Virus record (IMG/VR): IMGVR_UViG_3300025872_000253
Span: 1-27,050 of that record
Origin: a virus
Direction: 5' to 3' (one strand)
Length of the DNA: 27,050 nt
Shown here: in pieces, positions 15,005-20,411 of the stretch
How the letters are laid out: each line of letters begins with the position of its first letter
How positions within the stretch are numbered: the first letter of the stretch is position 1
Translations under genes and position numbers: made by a program
The notes under the pieces: model-generated
The model's database searches: none
What the model was told of the DNA's origin: nothing
What the model saw: only the letters and a program-made list of their open reading frames with translations

Positions 15005-15961
15005 TCATTTCAGAATAAATGGTCTTGCACCTGGTTTGGTTGTTTTGAATCTTTCAACAATCATTTGCATTCCTAATTTATCGATGGCACTTGTCTTTGC
15101 GGCGAGCGCATAGAAAGCCTCTTCCCAGTCGATTTTTGTACTCTCTTTATTGTTCTTCCATGAAATAAGCTTTTGACCGTTATGCATTAATAATGCAGCT
15201 TCGCCCATACGTTCCTTGATTTGGGTTATCAGCACATCTAGGCGTGTTTCTGCAGCCTTTAGATGTGCCTTCGTACTTGATGCCTGAGCTATCAATTCGA
15301 TAAGCTCTTCGTCAGCTTCCATGATTGTCCCGGCATCAAAACGGTACAACCTGTTTATGTCATCGGCTGTGGTTGGCTGAGGTGGCTCTCGTAGCTGGAT
15401 ACGCTCCCAAAACTCAATTTCTTTGCTGCGGATAATTTGGATTAATTCATCGTCTCGCTCTATCCAATGGATTCGCAGGTCATCTGTTCCGATCAATGCA
15501 GCAACAATCGTTTTATTGCGCCTCGTGACCATTTGCCCGTGCGCGACTTGCGAAACGTACCAAATAGGAATCTCGTCCGTTCCTTCTTCTCCCCAATCCT
15601 TTGCAGCAAACGGCGAAACTGTTTTCATTTCTCCATTTACATGCTCACCATCCAGCATCAACTCCAAATCAATCTCAGCAGCCAAGAAACCATGCTCAGG
15701 ATCAACATAACGCTCATTTCTCGTAATGATCTGTACGTCATGGCCGCGATCTTCAAGTTCATCAACCAGCATTTCAATCACAATCGGTTCCCATCGTTTG
15801 CCGCGATTAAATATCCTCTGCTTGGCCGGTGTAATTTCTTCTTGAAATTCGCCTGTTTTTTCTTGATACAAAGCAAACGCAGATTTCCACGGCGAAACGC
15901 CAAGAATTGCTGCTGCGTCCGAGCCTCCAATCCAGCTTCTCCTTTCCACGCGTTCGATCAT
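15005..15961 (-). CDS. YqaJ-type phage recombination exonuclease
   Basis: A 318-residue lambda-exonuclease-fold nuclease. The N-terminus (RSWIGGSDAAAILGVSPWKS) is characteristic of YqaJ. The catalytic set is visible: E58 (GKRWEP), D98 (LAAEIDLEL), E111-x-K113 (NGEMKTVS) and Q138 (SQVAHGQM). It should resect double-strand ends 5'-3' to give substrate for RecT, the equivalent of lambda Exo/Bet. The start overlaps the upstream gene by 4 bases. Confidence 0.93.
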   Translation of the reverse strand: MIERVERRSWIGGSDAAAILGVSPWKSAFALYQEKTGEFQEEITPAKQRIFNRGKRWEPIVIEMLVDELEDRGHDVQIITRNERYVDPEHGFLAAEIDLELMLDGEHVNGEMKTVSPFAAKDWGEEGTDEIPIWYVSQVAHGQMVTRRNKTIVAALIGTDDLRIHWIERDDELIQIIRSKEIEFWERIQLREPPQPTTADDINRLYRFDAGTIMEADEELIELIAQASSTKAHLKAAETRLDVLITQIKERMGEAALLMHNGQKLISWKNNKESTKIDWEEAFYALAAKTSAIDKLGMQMIVERFKTTKPGARPFILK

Positions 15962-16290
15962 GCTTGCTCTTTCAGAAACTCCGGCGCTTCAATGCCGCGC
16001 ATGTTTTCTTTGAAGCGCTCCATCAGTAGATTCCTCGCGTCTCGGTTGCTGAGTTGAAGATTAAGATCGCAAGCATCCATGACGTACTCAACAACTTGCT
16101 GGCAGTGTTGAAGATTTTTGTATTCAGGCGATTCATAGAACTCCCCGCCGTCAAGTTCCGCATAATCGTTTTCTATGTTTTTTAAAGCTTCAAGCAAAGC
16201 GCCGAATGTGTTACAGATCCCTTCGCGCTCCATTAATATTTCAATACGTGCTACATCGCGCAGCCATAAATCACTATTCGTTTTATTCAT
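15958..16290 (-). CDS. Hypothetical early protein (110 aa)
   Basis: I choose ATG 16290 because GGAGG lies 7 bases upstream and the ATGA overlaps the preceding gene; an upstream in-frame start at 16359 lacks support. The protein is acidic and helical (LWLRDVARIEILMEREGICN, then NLLMERFKENMRGIEAPEFL). It is translated just before the exonuclease with a 4-base overlap, so it may act with it. No family is recognised. Confidence 0.7.
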   Translation of the reverse strand: MNKTNSDLWLRDVARIEILMEREGICNTFGALLEALKNIENDYAELDGGEFYESPEYKNLQHCQQVVEYVMDACDLNLQLSNRDARNLLMERFKENMRGIEAPEFLKEQA

Positions 16291-16571
16291 TTCTCGCCTC
16301 CAAATAACGCAATAAGCGGCTCCCACTGTTTTTTCTCTTCCATGTAGCCATTGCGCCAAGCCACAAACATTTCACCGGTCAGGTACGGATTGTCGGCGAT
16401 GCTTTTGTCGCGCAGATATGCCACAGAGCCTTGCTTCTCTGCTTTCGCTATCTGCATTTTTCTTGCTGCAATAACTGCTTTCAGTTTGGCGCACTGATAC
16501 GAGCAGCTAACCGGTAACGAGCGCAGGCAAGAAACAAACTCGGTTATAAAAATCAAAGATATTTTTAGCAT
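16287..16571 (-). CDS. Small basic protein with ribosome-modulation-factor-like C-terminus
   Basis: ATG 16571 has a clear GGAGG 7 bases upstream and overlaps the previous gene by 7 bases. The hydrophobic N-terminus (MLKISLIFITEFVSC) could be a signal or membrane helix. The C-terminal ~40 residues (NPYLTGEMFVAWRNGYMEEKK) recall the CPY...W..GW pattern of ribosome modulation factor-like phage proteins. This is a weak motif resemblance; function is unassigned. Confidence 0.65.
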   Translation of the reverse strand: MLKISLIFITEFVSCLRSLPVSCSYQCAKLKAVIAARKMQIAKAEKQGSVAYLRDKSIADNPYLTGEMFVAWRNGYMEEKKQWEPLIALFGGEK

Positions 16572-16726
16572 GATCGATCCTCCGATTTAGCTATTTCGGC
16601 CTGATCCGGTGTGCATAACTCTGGATAAACTTCACACCAGCGCATATTCGCCGCGTCAAAATCCACTATCAAGATCGTAAACACCAGCACTACACAACAT
16701 AGGATTGCAACGGTTTCGTGCTTCAT
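16565..16726 (-). CDS. Small single-pass membrane protein (53 aa)
   Basis: Start at ATG 16726, behind AAAGGGGAAAG. One transmembrane helix (VAILCCVVLVFTILIVDF) is followed by a ~30-residue Cys-containing tail (RWCEVYPELCTPDQ, ending RSC). The two internal Cys could form a disulfide if the tail is periplasmic. It is the first gene downstream of the HNH-AP2 gene and overlaps the following gene by 7 bases. No known function. Confidence 0.65.
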   Translation of the reverse strand: MKHETVAILCCVVLVFTILIVDFDAANMRWCEVYPELCTPDQAEIAKSEDRSC

Positions 16727-16745
16727 ACTTTCCCCTTTATCAGTC

Positions 16746-16791
16746 AGCCTGGCTTCCACAGGCTCCACCGTGTCGACGGCTTAAGGAGGTA
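16746..16791 (-). promoter_or_regulatory. Two hairpins and an anti-Shine-Dalgarno-like segment in a leader
   Basis: Between the HNH-AP2 gene and the membrane-protein gene, AGCCTG (746-751 of this kilobase) pairs with CAGGCT (759-764) and CCGT (768-771) with ACGG (776-779). On the transcribed - strand these follow ACCTCCTTA (16791-16783), which equals the anti-Shine-Dalgarno tail of 16S rRNA. It could pair with the downstream purine-rich binding site AAAGGGG. Function is unknown. Confidence 0.35.
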
Positions 16792-16795
16792 ACTT

Positions 16796-17296
16796 TTACA
16801 GCCCATGATTTTTGTGATAACCATGGATCGCTTCGGCGTTTTTTCTTGCGCACACAGCATCAAATAAATTGTTAAATCTTCCCAAACACACCTGCTTGCT
16901 TTTTATTCCAATCTTTGCGACCCATATCTTTCTATCTAGCCAAACCCCACAGATGCCGCTTTTATTGGTAATTCGCAGTCTCATGTTCCTGTTGTTCTCT
17001 GTGCTAGTTGCCTCTCGTAAATTTGCCCATCGATTATCAGTGCTGTCGTGATTTATATGATCGACGAACTTGTTTGGAAAATTTCCGGTCATGTAAAGAA
17101 AAGCCAATCTATGAGCCAAATAATTTTTATGACCAATTCCGATAAATCGATATTTGCTATCAACTCTTGATGACATTCTTGCTATCCATCCAGCTTCACA
17201 TCCAATACGTGCCTTGCCAGTTTCAATAAGCCAAGTAAAACGACCGATTTCTTTGTCGTAATGCAAAATGCTCTTTAATTCTGCTTGGCTGATCAT
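16796..17296 (-). CDS. HNH endonuclease with AP2 DNA-binding domain
   Basis: A 166-residue homing-type nuclease. The HNH core is HRLAFLYMTGNFPNKFVDHI, then NDSTDNRWANLREAT and ENNRN (~62-105). An AP2 domain follows (SGICGVW, WVAKIGIK, LGRFNNLFDAVCARKNAEA). It is the first gene after PL, where lambda carries N, so it is exposed to strong early transcription; no N-like antiterminator is visible. Probably a mobile gene. Confidence 0.9.
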   Translation of the reverse strand: MISQAELKSILHYDKEIGRFTWLIETGKARIGCEAGWIARMSSRVDSKYRFIGIGHKNYLAHRLAFLYMTGNFPNKFVDHINHDSTDNRWANLREATSTENNRNMRLRITNKSGICGVWLDRKIWVAKIGIKSKQVCLGRFNNLFDAVCARKNAEAIHGYHKNHGL

Positions 17297-17327
17297 TTTT
17301 AAAACTTACGGTGGCTGTCGATGAGAG

Positions 17328-17371
17328 AATAATACATAACTGTATTATTGGTGTCAATACATTTGTGTATT
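17328..17371 (-). promoter_or_regulatory. PL-like promoter with two repressor operators
   Basis: On the - strand, -35 TTGACA (17357-17352) is 17 bp from -10 TATTAT (17334-17329), predicting a start near 17322. Operator OL1 (17328-17349) has 9-bp arms AATAATACA and TGTATTATT around TAAC, a perfect palindrome covering the -10. OL2 (17356-17371) is AATACA-TTTG-TGTATT, overlapping the -35. Centres are 25 bp apart. The same half-sites occur between the repressor and Cro-like genes. Confidence 0.85.
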
Positions 17372-17410
17372 AAAAACCGATGATGCTAATGATGTTGGAA
17401 ATATCAATAC

Positions 17411-17434
17411 AAAAAAACCACTCAATTGCGGTTT
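17411..17434 (-). terminator. Second of tandem terminators upstream of PL
   Basis: On the - strand AAACCGC (17434-17428) pairs with GTGGTTT (17421-17415) using one G-U, around AATTGA, followed by a T run. The G-U is an A-C mismatch on the + strand, so the element is - strand specific. Confidence 0.6.
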
Positions 17435-17443
17435 ATGGGCAAC

Positions 17444-17466
17444 AAAAAACCCGCCGAAGCGGGTTT
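17444..17466 (-). terminator. Strong TTCG-loop terminator
   Basis: On the - strand AAACCCGC and GCGGGTTT form an 8-bp stem closed by the stable TTCG tetraloop, followed by a T6 run. It ends the insulated unit that starts at the 18481 promoter and shields PL from it. Confidence 0.9.
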
Positions 17467-17556
17467 GGTTATCTGGATGATTTGATTATGATTAGGGTGT
17501 TAGTGCATCAAGCATGCGTTGCCGCTCGATCAATTTGCGCGTTAAAGTGCGCGATT

Positions 17557-17793
17557 TCACGTTTTAGGCGGTTGTTTTTTTGTTGTTTGTTCCAACTGTT
17601 CATTTTTCAGTGCCGCGGCATTGAGTGTTGTTATTATCCAGTCTGTGAGTTTTATTCCATTCGATTGCGCGGTTTTTACCCACAAAGATTTATCCGATGT
17701 TTTGCAGCGTGCATGGATGTGAGAGGACGCGCGCTCATCATCTGGTTTTGCAGCATTGCTACGTTTGCCGCTGAGGCCGTGCTGTTTATCCAT
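17557..17793 (-). CDS. Putative ribbon-helix-helix protein (78 aa)
   Basis: After a basic flexible N-terminus, residues ~22-65 (ERASSHIHARCKTSDKSLWV, then KTAQSNGIKLTDWIITTLN) fit the strand-helix-helix plan of MetJ/Arc-type DNA-binding proteins found in phages and plasmids. It starts at the last base of the preceding gene's stop region (17793) and is the final gene before the tandem terminators. It is likely a small regulator; its target is unknown. Confidence 0.6.
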   Translation of the reverse strand: MDKQHGLSGKRSNAAKPDDERASSHIHARCKTSDKSLWVKTAQSNGIKLTDWIITTLNAAALKNEQLEQTTKKQPPKT

Positions 17794-18104
17794 TAGGCGC
17801 TCCCTGGCGGGTATGATATACCGCCTCCCAATTGATCCTCTGCCATTGTTTCAGCAATCAAATCATCGGCAACAGGATCATGCTCACCGCCATTTTTTAA
17901 ATGGTTGGCGTACCATTCGACAATCAATCCCGCCATATTATCCTCGTGAGATTCCCAAAATACATTTGGATCGATGCCGCTTGCATCGCAAATTGCATTG
18001 ATTATTTCAGTGTCAAATGTAATGCCGCCGCCCGATTTCCTGCTTAATTTAAGGTCACGGAAATTAATGTGCTGCGGGATCGATATTTTTACTTGTTTTT
18101 CCAC
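17793..18104 (-). CDS. Hypothetical protein with GTG start behind a terminator (103 aa)
   Basis: No ATG is available. The GTG at 18104 follows, by a few bases, the T-tract of the terminator at 18108-18128, so its ribosome binding site can only be the GGG of that hairpin. The product has a basic beta-like N-terminus (EKQVKISIPQHINFRDLKL) and an acidic C-terminus (DPVADDLIAETMAEDQLGGG). The position implies that expression depends on terminator read-through or antitermination. No family is recognised. Confidence 0.6.
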   Translation of the reverse strand: MEKQVKISIPQHINFRDLKLSRKSGGGITFDTEIINAICDASGIDPNVFWESHEDNMAGLIVEWYANHLKNGGEHDPVADDLIAETMAEDQLGGGISYPPGSA

Positions 18105-18107
18105 AAT

Positions 18108-18128
18108 AAAAACCCGGCTTTCGCCGGG
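18108..18128 (-). terminator. GAAA-loop terminator inside the 18412-17557 unit
   Basis: On the - strand CCCGGC (18128-18123) and GCCGGG (18118-18113) pair around a GAAA tetraloop, followed by TTTTTATT. It lies between two same-strand genes and directly abuts the GTG start at 18104, so it may act as an attenuator. Confidence 0.8.
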
Positions 18129-18136
18129 CTTGACAT

Positions 18137-18412
18137 TTAAAATCCTGACGCGGCTAGGTAAGTGTCTTGAAGATAGTTGCCTATTATTTCCCAGGCCGTA
18201 TCTTCGCAGTCATCATCCAACTCTTTAGTGATACTGTCGACCGTTTTTTGATCTCTGATTGATTCTTTTGATTCTGCGTATCCACCGGTATTTCCTACCC
18301 ATTTTACGTAAGGAATTGTAACTATAACTTTATCTTTGTAGATGCGTGCTACGTATTCGCTGTCGTAAATACCTACTTGGACGTCTTTGGTGATTGTATG
18401 CATCTGTTTCAT
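18137..18412 (-). CDS. Hypothetical protein of the insulated unit (91 aa)
   Basis: ATG 18412 has GGAGAG 6-7 bases upstream. The 91 residues start basic (MKQMHTITKDVQVGIYDSEYV), then form beta strands (YKDKVIVTIPYVKWVG) and an acidic helical C-terminus (KELDDDCEDTAWEIIGNYLQ). There is no signal peptide or membrane segment. It is the first full gene after a near-perfect promoter and is followed by a terminator, so it should be strongly and constitutively expressed, like a lysogenic cargo gene. Function unknown. Confidence 0.7.
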   Translation of the reverse strand: MKQMHTITKDVQVGIYDSEYVARIYKDKVIVTIPYVKWVGNTGGYAESKESIRDQKTVDSITKELDDDCEDTAWEIIGNYLQDTYLAASGF

Positions 18413-18413
18413 T

Positions 18414-18473
18414 TTAACTCTCCAGTTTAGTTTCCAAGTCCCGCTTGGCCGGTGCAACAATTATCTGCTGCAT
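18414..18473 (-). CDS. Possible 19-residue leaderless upstream peptide
   Basis: The predicted transcription start of the 18481 promoter (about 18474) coincides with ATG 18473, which opens a 20-codon frame (MQQIIVAPAKRDLETKLES) ending one base before the ATG of the next gene. A CCAAG/CTTGG hairpin (18434-18448) lies within it. It could couple translation or be chance. Confidence 0.3.
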   Translation of the reverse strand: MQQIIVAPAKRDLETKLES

Positions 18474-18480
18474 GGGATTA

Positions 18481-18508
18481 ATTATACCGAGATTATTTAA
18501 ATTGTCAA
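18481..18508 (-). promoter_or_regulatory. Near-consensus sigma-70 promoter of an insulated unit
   Basis: On the - strand TTGACA (18508-18503) and TATAAT (18486-18481) are both perfect hexamers, with a 16-bp spacer. No copy of the AATACA-N4-TGTATT operator overlaps it, so it should be active in the lysogen. It drives genes 18412 to 17557. Confidence 0.8.
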
Positions 18509-18525
18509 CACAAATAAAAATATTT

Positions 18526-18906
18526 TCACCGCAGCACCGAATACCCTCGTCCGCGCATGCAGTTGATGACCATCTGGCGCACTGTTAACGCTTCATTACC
18601 AAGGCCACCAAGACCGCCACCAGCAGCACCAGCAGCCGCAAGCGTACCAATATCAAGGCCAAGTATTGCGCCAAATATTGCGCCTGTTGCAGCGCCAATC
18701 GCTGCGCTACCAGCAGCGTTCCCAACGTAATTGGTGTTATGGTGCGCGATATTGTTGCATTGATAAATATCAGTTTGATAATCGCATTTCTGACACGCAG
18801 CCGGATCAATTACTACATGCTGATAGTTGATCGGGCGTTGAGCAGGATCGATTGCGGCGCAGCCGCTAATAGCAAGAGCAATATATAAAACAATTATTTT
18901 TTTCAT
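18526..18906 (-). CDS. Glycine-zipper lipoprotein in the rex position
   Basis: A 126-residue lipoprotein: signal KKIIVLYIALAISGC with lipobox ISGC (Cys16). A Cys-rich loop (CQKCDYQTDIYQC) follows, then a Gly/Ala zipper of about 40 residues (AIGAATGAIFGAILGLDIG, GAAGGGLGGLG) able to pack in a membrane, and a C-terminal MRGRGYSVLR. This architecture recalls outer-membrane glycine-zipper lipoproteins. It lies just downstream of the repressor on the same strand, so it is probably co-transcribed from PRM in lysogens. Superinfection exclusion or envelope conversion is a reasonable inference, not proven. Confidence 0.8.
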   Translation of the reverse strand: MKKIIVLYIALAISGCAAIDPAQRPINYQHVVIDPAACQKCDYQTDIYQCNNIAHHNTNYVGNAAGSAAIGAATGAIFGAILGLDIGTLAAAGAAGGGLGGLGNEALTVRQMVINCMRGRGYSVLR

Positions 18907-18948
18907 GTTTTTTTTTTAAAAGAAAGCCAGTCTTTAATTGTAACTAAA

Positions 18949-19356
18949 TTATTCTGCTCCATTGCTGTGCTTTGTGCCGTTGTTTTTTGGTTCTGGTTTT
19001 GCATCATCTCTATTAGATCCGTCACTTTTTAAATTAGATATTGATTCTGTGTTCATTCTGGCAATCGTGCCAACAATAGCCTTAAACTTTTGATCTGATA
19101 AGAGCTTGTCTAAGATAAATTTTGTTTCATCATCATAAACGACATCTTCAAGTGGTGTTTCTCCTCGAAGCTGGCTCACTGTAATTTTGTACGCTGCCGC
19201 TATTTTTCTCGCGGTATTGCTGTTCATGTCTGTTTGACCAGTCAAGAATCTGTGTATTGTTGGCTGTGTTATACCCGATATATCGGCGAGGTCATAAGGG
19301 CTATGCTTATGATCTTCCATGAGTTTTTTTAATATCGATATACCTTTATCGTTCAT
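18949..19356 (-). CDS. XRE-family phage repressor without peptidase domain
   Basis: A 135-residue DNA-binding protein with a lambda-type HTH at ~20-40 (YDLADISGITQPTIHRFLTG) and a helical continuation to ~65. It then has an acidic/polar tail (SDGSNRDDAKPEPKNNG) instead of the S24 autoprotease of CI/LexA. The start is placed at ATG 19356: the predicted PRM start falls on it and no ribosome binding site precedes it, as for leaderless lambda cI. A TTG at 19371 is the alternative. It should bind the AATACA-N4-TGTATT operators. Lack of a protease domain argues against classical RecA-triggered self-cleavage. Confidence 0.85.
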   Translation of the reverse strand: MNDKGISILKKLMEDHKHSPYDLADISGITQPTIHRFLTGQTDMNSNTARKIAAAYKITVSQLRGETPLEDVVYDDETKFILDKLLSDQKFKAIVGTIARMNTESISNLKSDGSNRDDAKPEPKNNGTKHSNGAE

Positions 19357-19364
19357 GTGCGCAT

Positions 19365-19429
19365 GATGCAATCTTGTATTGGCAACGTCAAATACATTAT
19401 CGTATTGACAGTAATACAGCAGTGTATTA
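19365..19429. promoter_or_regulatory. Right operator region with divergent PR and PRM promoters
   Basis: Three operator-like sites: 19412-19429 (TAATACA-GCAG-TGTATTA, perfect), 19391-19406 (AATACA-TTAT-CGTATT, one mismatch) and 19365-19380 (GATGCA-ATCT-TGTATT, weak), with centres 22 and 26 bp apart. PR (+): TTGACA 19405-19410, 17 bp, TATTGT 19428-19433, start near 19440. PRM (-): TTGACG 19391-19386, 17 bp, CATCAT 19368-19363, start near 19356. Both predicted starts fall on ATG codons, implying two leaderless mRNAs. Confidence 0.8.
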
Positions 19430-19439
19430 TTGTGTACCC

Positions 19440-19640
19440 ATGAACATACAAATAATGCTCCAGAAAATTTCTGAGGTCGGGTTGAGTGATTACGAAATCG
19501 CTCAGCAAATTTCTACTGATGATGATTTGGTTACTCAGCCTACCGTTAATCGATGGCGTAACGGTGTCACGAAAGAACCAAATTACGCCCGCTATATGCG
19601 TGTTAAAGATTTGTATGAGCGCATTGTTAAAGCAGCATAA
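19440..19640 (+). CDS. Cro-like regulator (66 aa)
   Basis: The first gene rightward from PR, divergent from the repressor. The HTH lies at ~17-42 (DYEIAQQI, then VTQPTVNRWRNG); its recognition-helix segment TQPT also occurs in the repressor (ITQPTIHRFLTG), suggesting both read the same operator. ATG 19440 coincides with the predicted PR start and lacks a ribosome binding site; ATG 19455 is the alternative. Expected to shut down the repressor and moderate early transcription. Confidence 0.85.
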   Translation: MNIQIMLQKISEVGLSDYEIAQQISTDDDLVTQPTVNRWRNGVTKEPNYARYMRVKDLYERIVKAA

Positions 19641-19655
19641 ATCCAACTTTTCTGA

Positions 19656-19886
19656 ATGATTGAAATGAGTATCTTCGGCAAATGCACTGACGAAATCAAA
19701 ACAAGGCTGCCTTTTGAGGCGGCCAATGATTTTGCAAGATCAGCGCATGATGCCGGCATGAATGAATCTGAGTACCTTCGTATGGTCATTTTTGTACACC
19801 TTTACGGAGAGGATGAGATTAGAAGGCTACAAGACAAGCAGCTTCAATTGTTGGCTAAACGGGGGCTAAAAATTGCCCAAAAATGA
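19656..19886 (+). CDS. Small RHH-like regulator of the right early operon (76 aa)
   Basis: It begins 15 bases after the Cro-like gene. Residues ~12-45 (DEIKTRLPFEAANDFARSAH, then NESEYLRMVIF) fit a ribbon-helix-helix fold: a strand with alternating charged residues, then two helices with the SEYLR motif. The C-terminal part is a charged helix. It sits where lambda carries cII, but is not a cII homologue by sequence. A regulatory role is inferred. Confidence 0.65.
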   Translation: MIEMSIFGKCTDEIKTRLPFEAANDFARSAHDAGMNESEYLRMVIFVHLYGEDEIRRLQDKQLQLLAKRGLKIAQK

Positions 19887-19911
19887 ATTCGCTGTACCGG
19901 AAATTAAACAA

Positions 19912-20163
19912 ATGAACATCATCACACCTCCCTGTGATTACAAACCCTTTGACCAAAGCGCTGGTAGCAGCGTCAGAACATACCTAGAGTATGACGAGGT
20001 GTTGAACTTGGTCTACGTGCTGGCGAAGTTTTGCCAGTTTGTCGGGAGTGGTTCCTTAAGCCGACTTCCGACACCTATTTTCCTTGCGATGGTGCAGCCA
20101 CCGCAACTCACAGCCAGCGGGTTTTTATCCTTCCCGCTGGTTTTTTTATTTGATCTGCTATGA
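19912..20163 (+). CDS. Doubtful ORF across a structured terminator region (83 aa)
   Basis: A frame from ATG 19912 stays open to 20163. It runs through at least five hairpins and an intrinsic terminator, its last 20 residues (LTASGFLSFPLVFLFDLL) are encoded by the terminator, and it lacks a convincing ribosome binding site. The first half (MNIITPPCDYKPFDQ) could be a short real peptide. I consider the segment more likely to act as RNA. Confidence 0.25.
   Translation: MNIITPPCDYKPFDQSAGSSVRTYLEYDEVLNLVYVLAKFCQFVGSGSLSRLPTPIFLAMVQPPQLTASGFLSFPLVFLFDLL
19921..20147 (+). ncRNA. Candidate structured RNA/attenuator ending in a terminator
   Basis: Five successive hairpins are visible: 19921-19938 (ATCACA/TGTGAT), 19959-19972 (CGCTG/CAGCG), 20020-20037 (CTGGC/GCCAG), 20040-20073 and the terminator at 20114-20147. 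The fourth has 10 paired bases, including one G-U, then a bulged G, then 4 more pairs (GGTT/AGCC, one G-U) around a 5-base loop. No strong gene fills the space. It could be a small RNA processed from the early transcript, or a cis element controlling passage into the replication genes, analogous in position to lambda tR1/nutR or to HK022 put sites. No sequence homology to those is claimed. Confidence 0.5.
20114..20147 (+). terminator. Strong intrinsic terminator in the right early operon
   Basis: CCAGCGGG (20114-20121) pairs perfectly with CCCGCTGG (20133-20140) across 11 bases, followed by T7. It lies between the early regulators and the methyltransferase/replication genes, so downstream expression needs read-through, antitermination or another promoter. 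Confidence 0.92.
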
Positions 20164-20399
20164 GTAAAGAAAAATATAGCCACTATTACAAAGATGTTGC
20201 GCATTTGCAGACCGTGGACGTTTACCGGGTGCTAAGTTTGTTTCTAGTAACTAATCCATGTTTGCAGCACGCAGCGAAAAAAATACTTTGCGCAGGTACG
20301 CGGGGGCAAAAAGAATTTGAGCAGGACATACGTGAGGCAATTGACAGCTTGAATCGCGCTTTGCAAATGATTGATGAAGATTTGAGCAAAAATGGATAA
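20160..20399 (+). CDS. Conserved-looking early phage protein (79 aa)
   Basis: It starts 13 bases after the terminator T-tract; the ribosome binding site is weak. The sequence shows the pattern DVYRVLSLF, PCLQHAAKKILCAGTRGQK, then DIREAIDSLNRAL, which I recognise from small phage early proteins. The HA-KK-G-RG-K-DI-EA spacing recalls DUF3310-like proteins, but I am not certain of the family. Soluble and helical; function unknown. Confidence 0.75.
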   Translation: MSKEKYSHYYKDVAHLQTVDVYRVLSLFLVTNPCLQHAAKKILCAGTRGQKEFEQDIREAIDSLNRALQMIDEDLSKNG

Positions 20400-20411
20400 A
20401 GCACGAAATAC

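Noticed and set aside
15467-16057. A 196-codon + strand frame opposite the exonuclease gene
   Set aside because: It is antisense to a gene with intact catalytic motifs, has no upstream ribosome binding site and has no recognisable features. Treated as a shadow.
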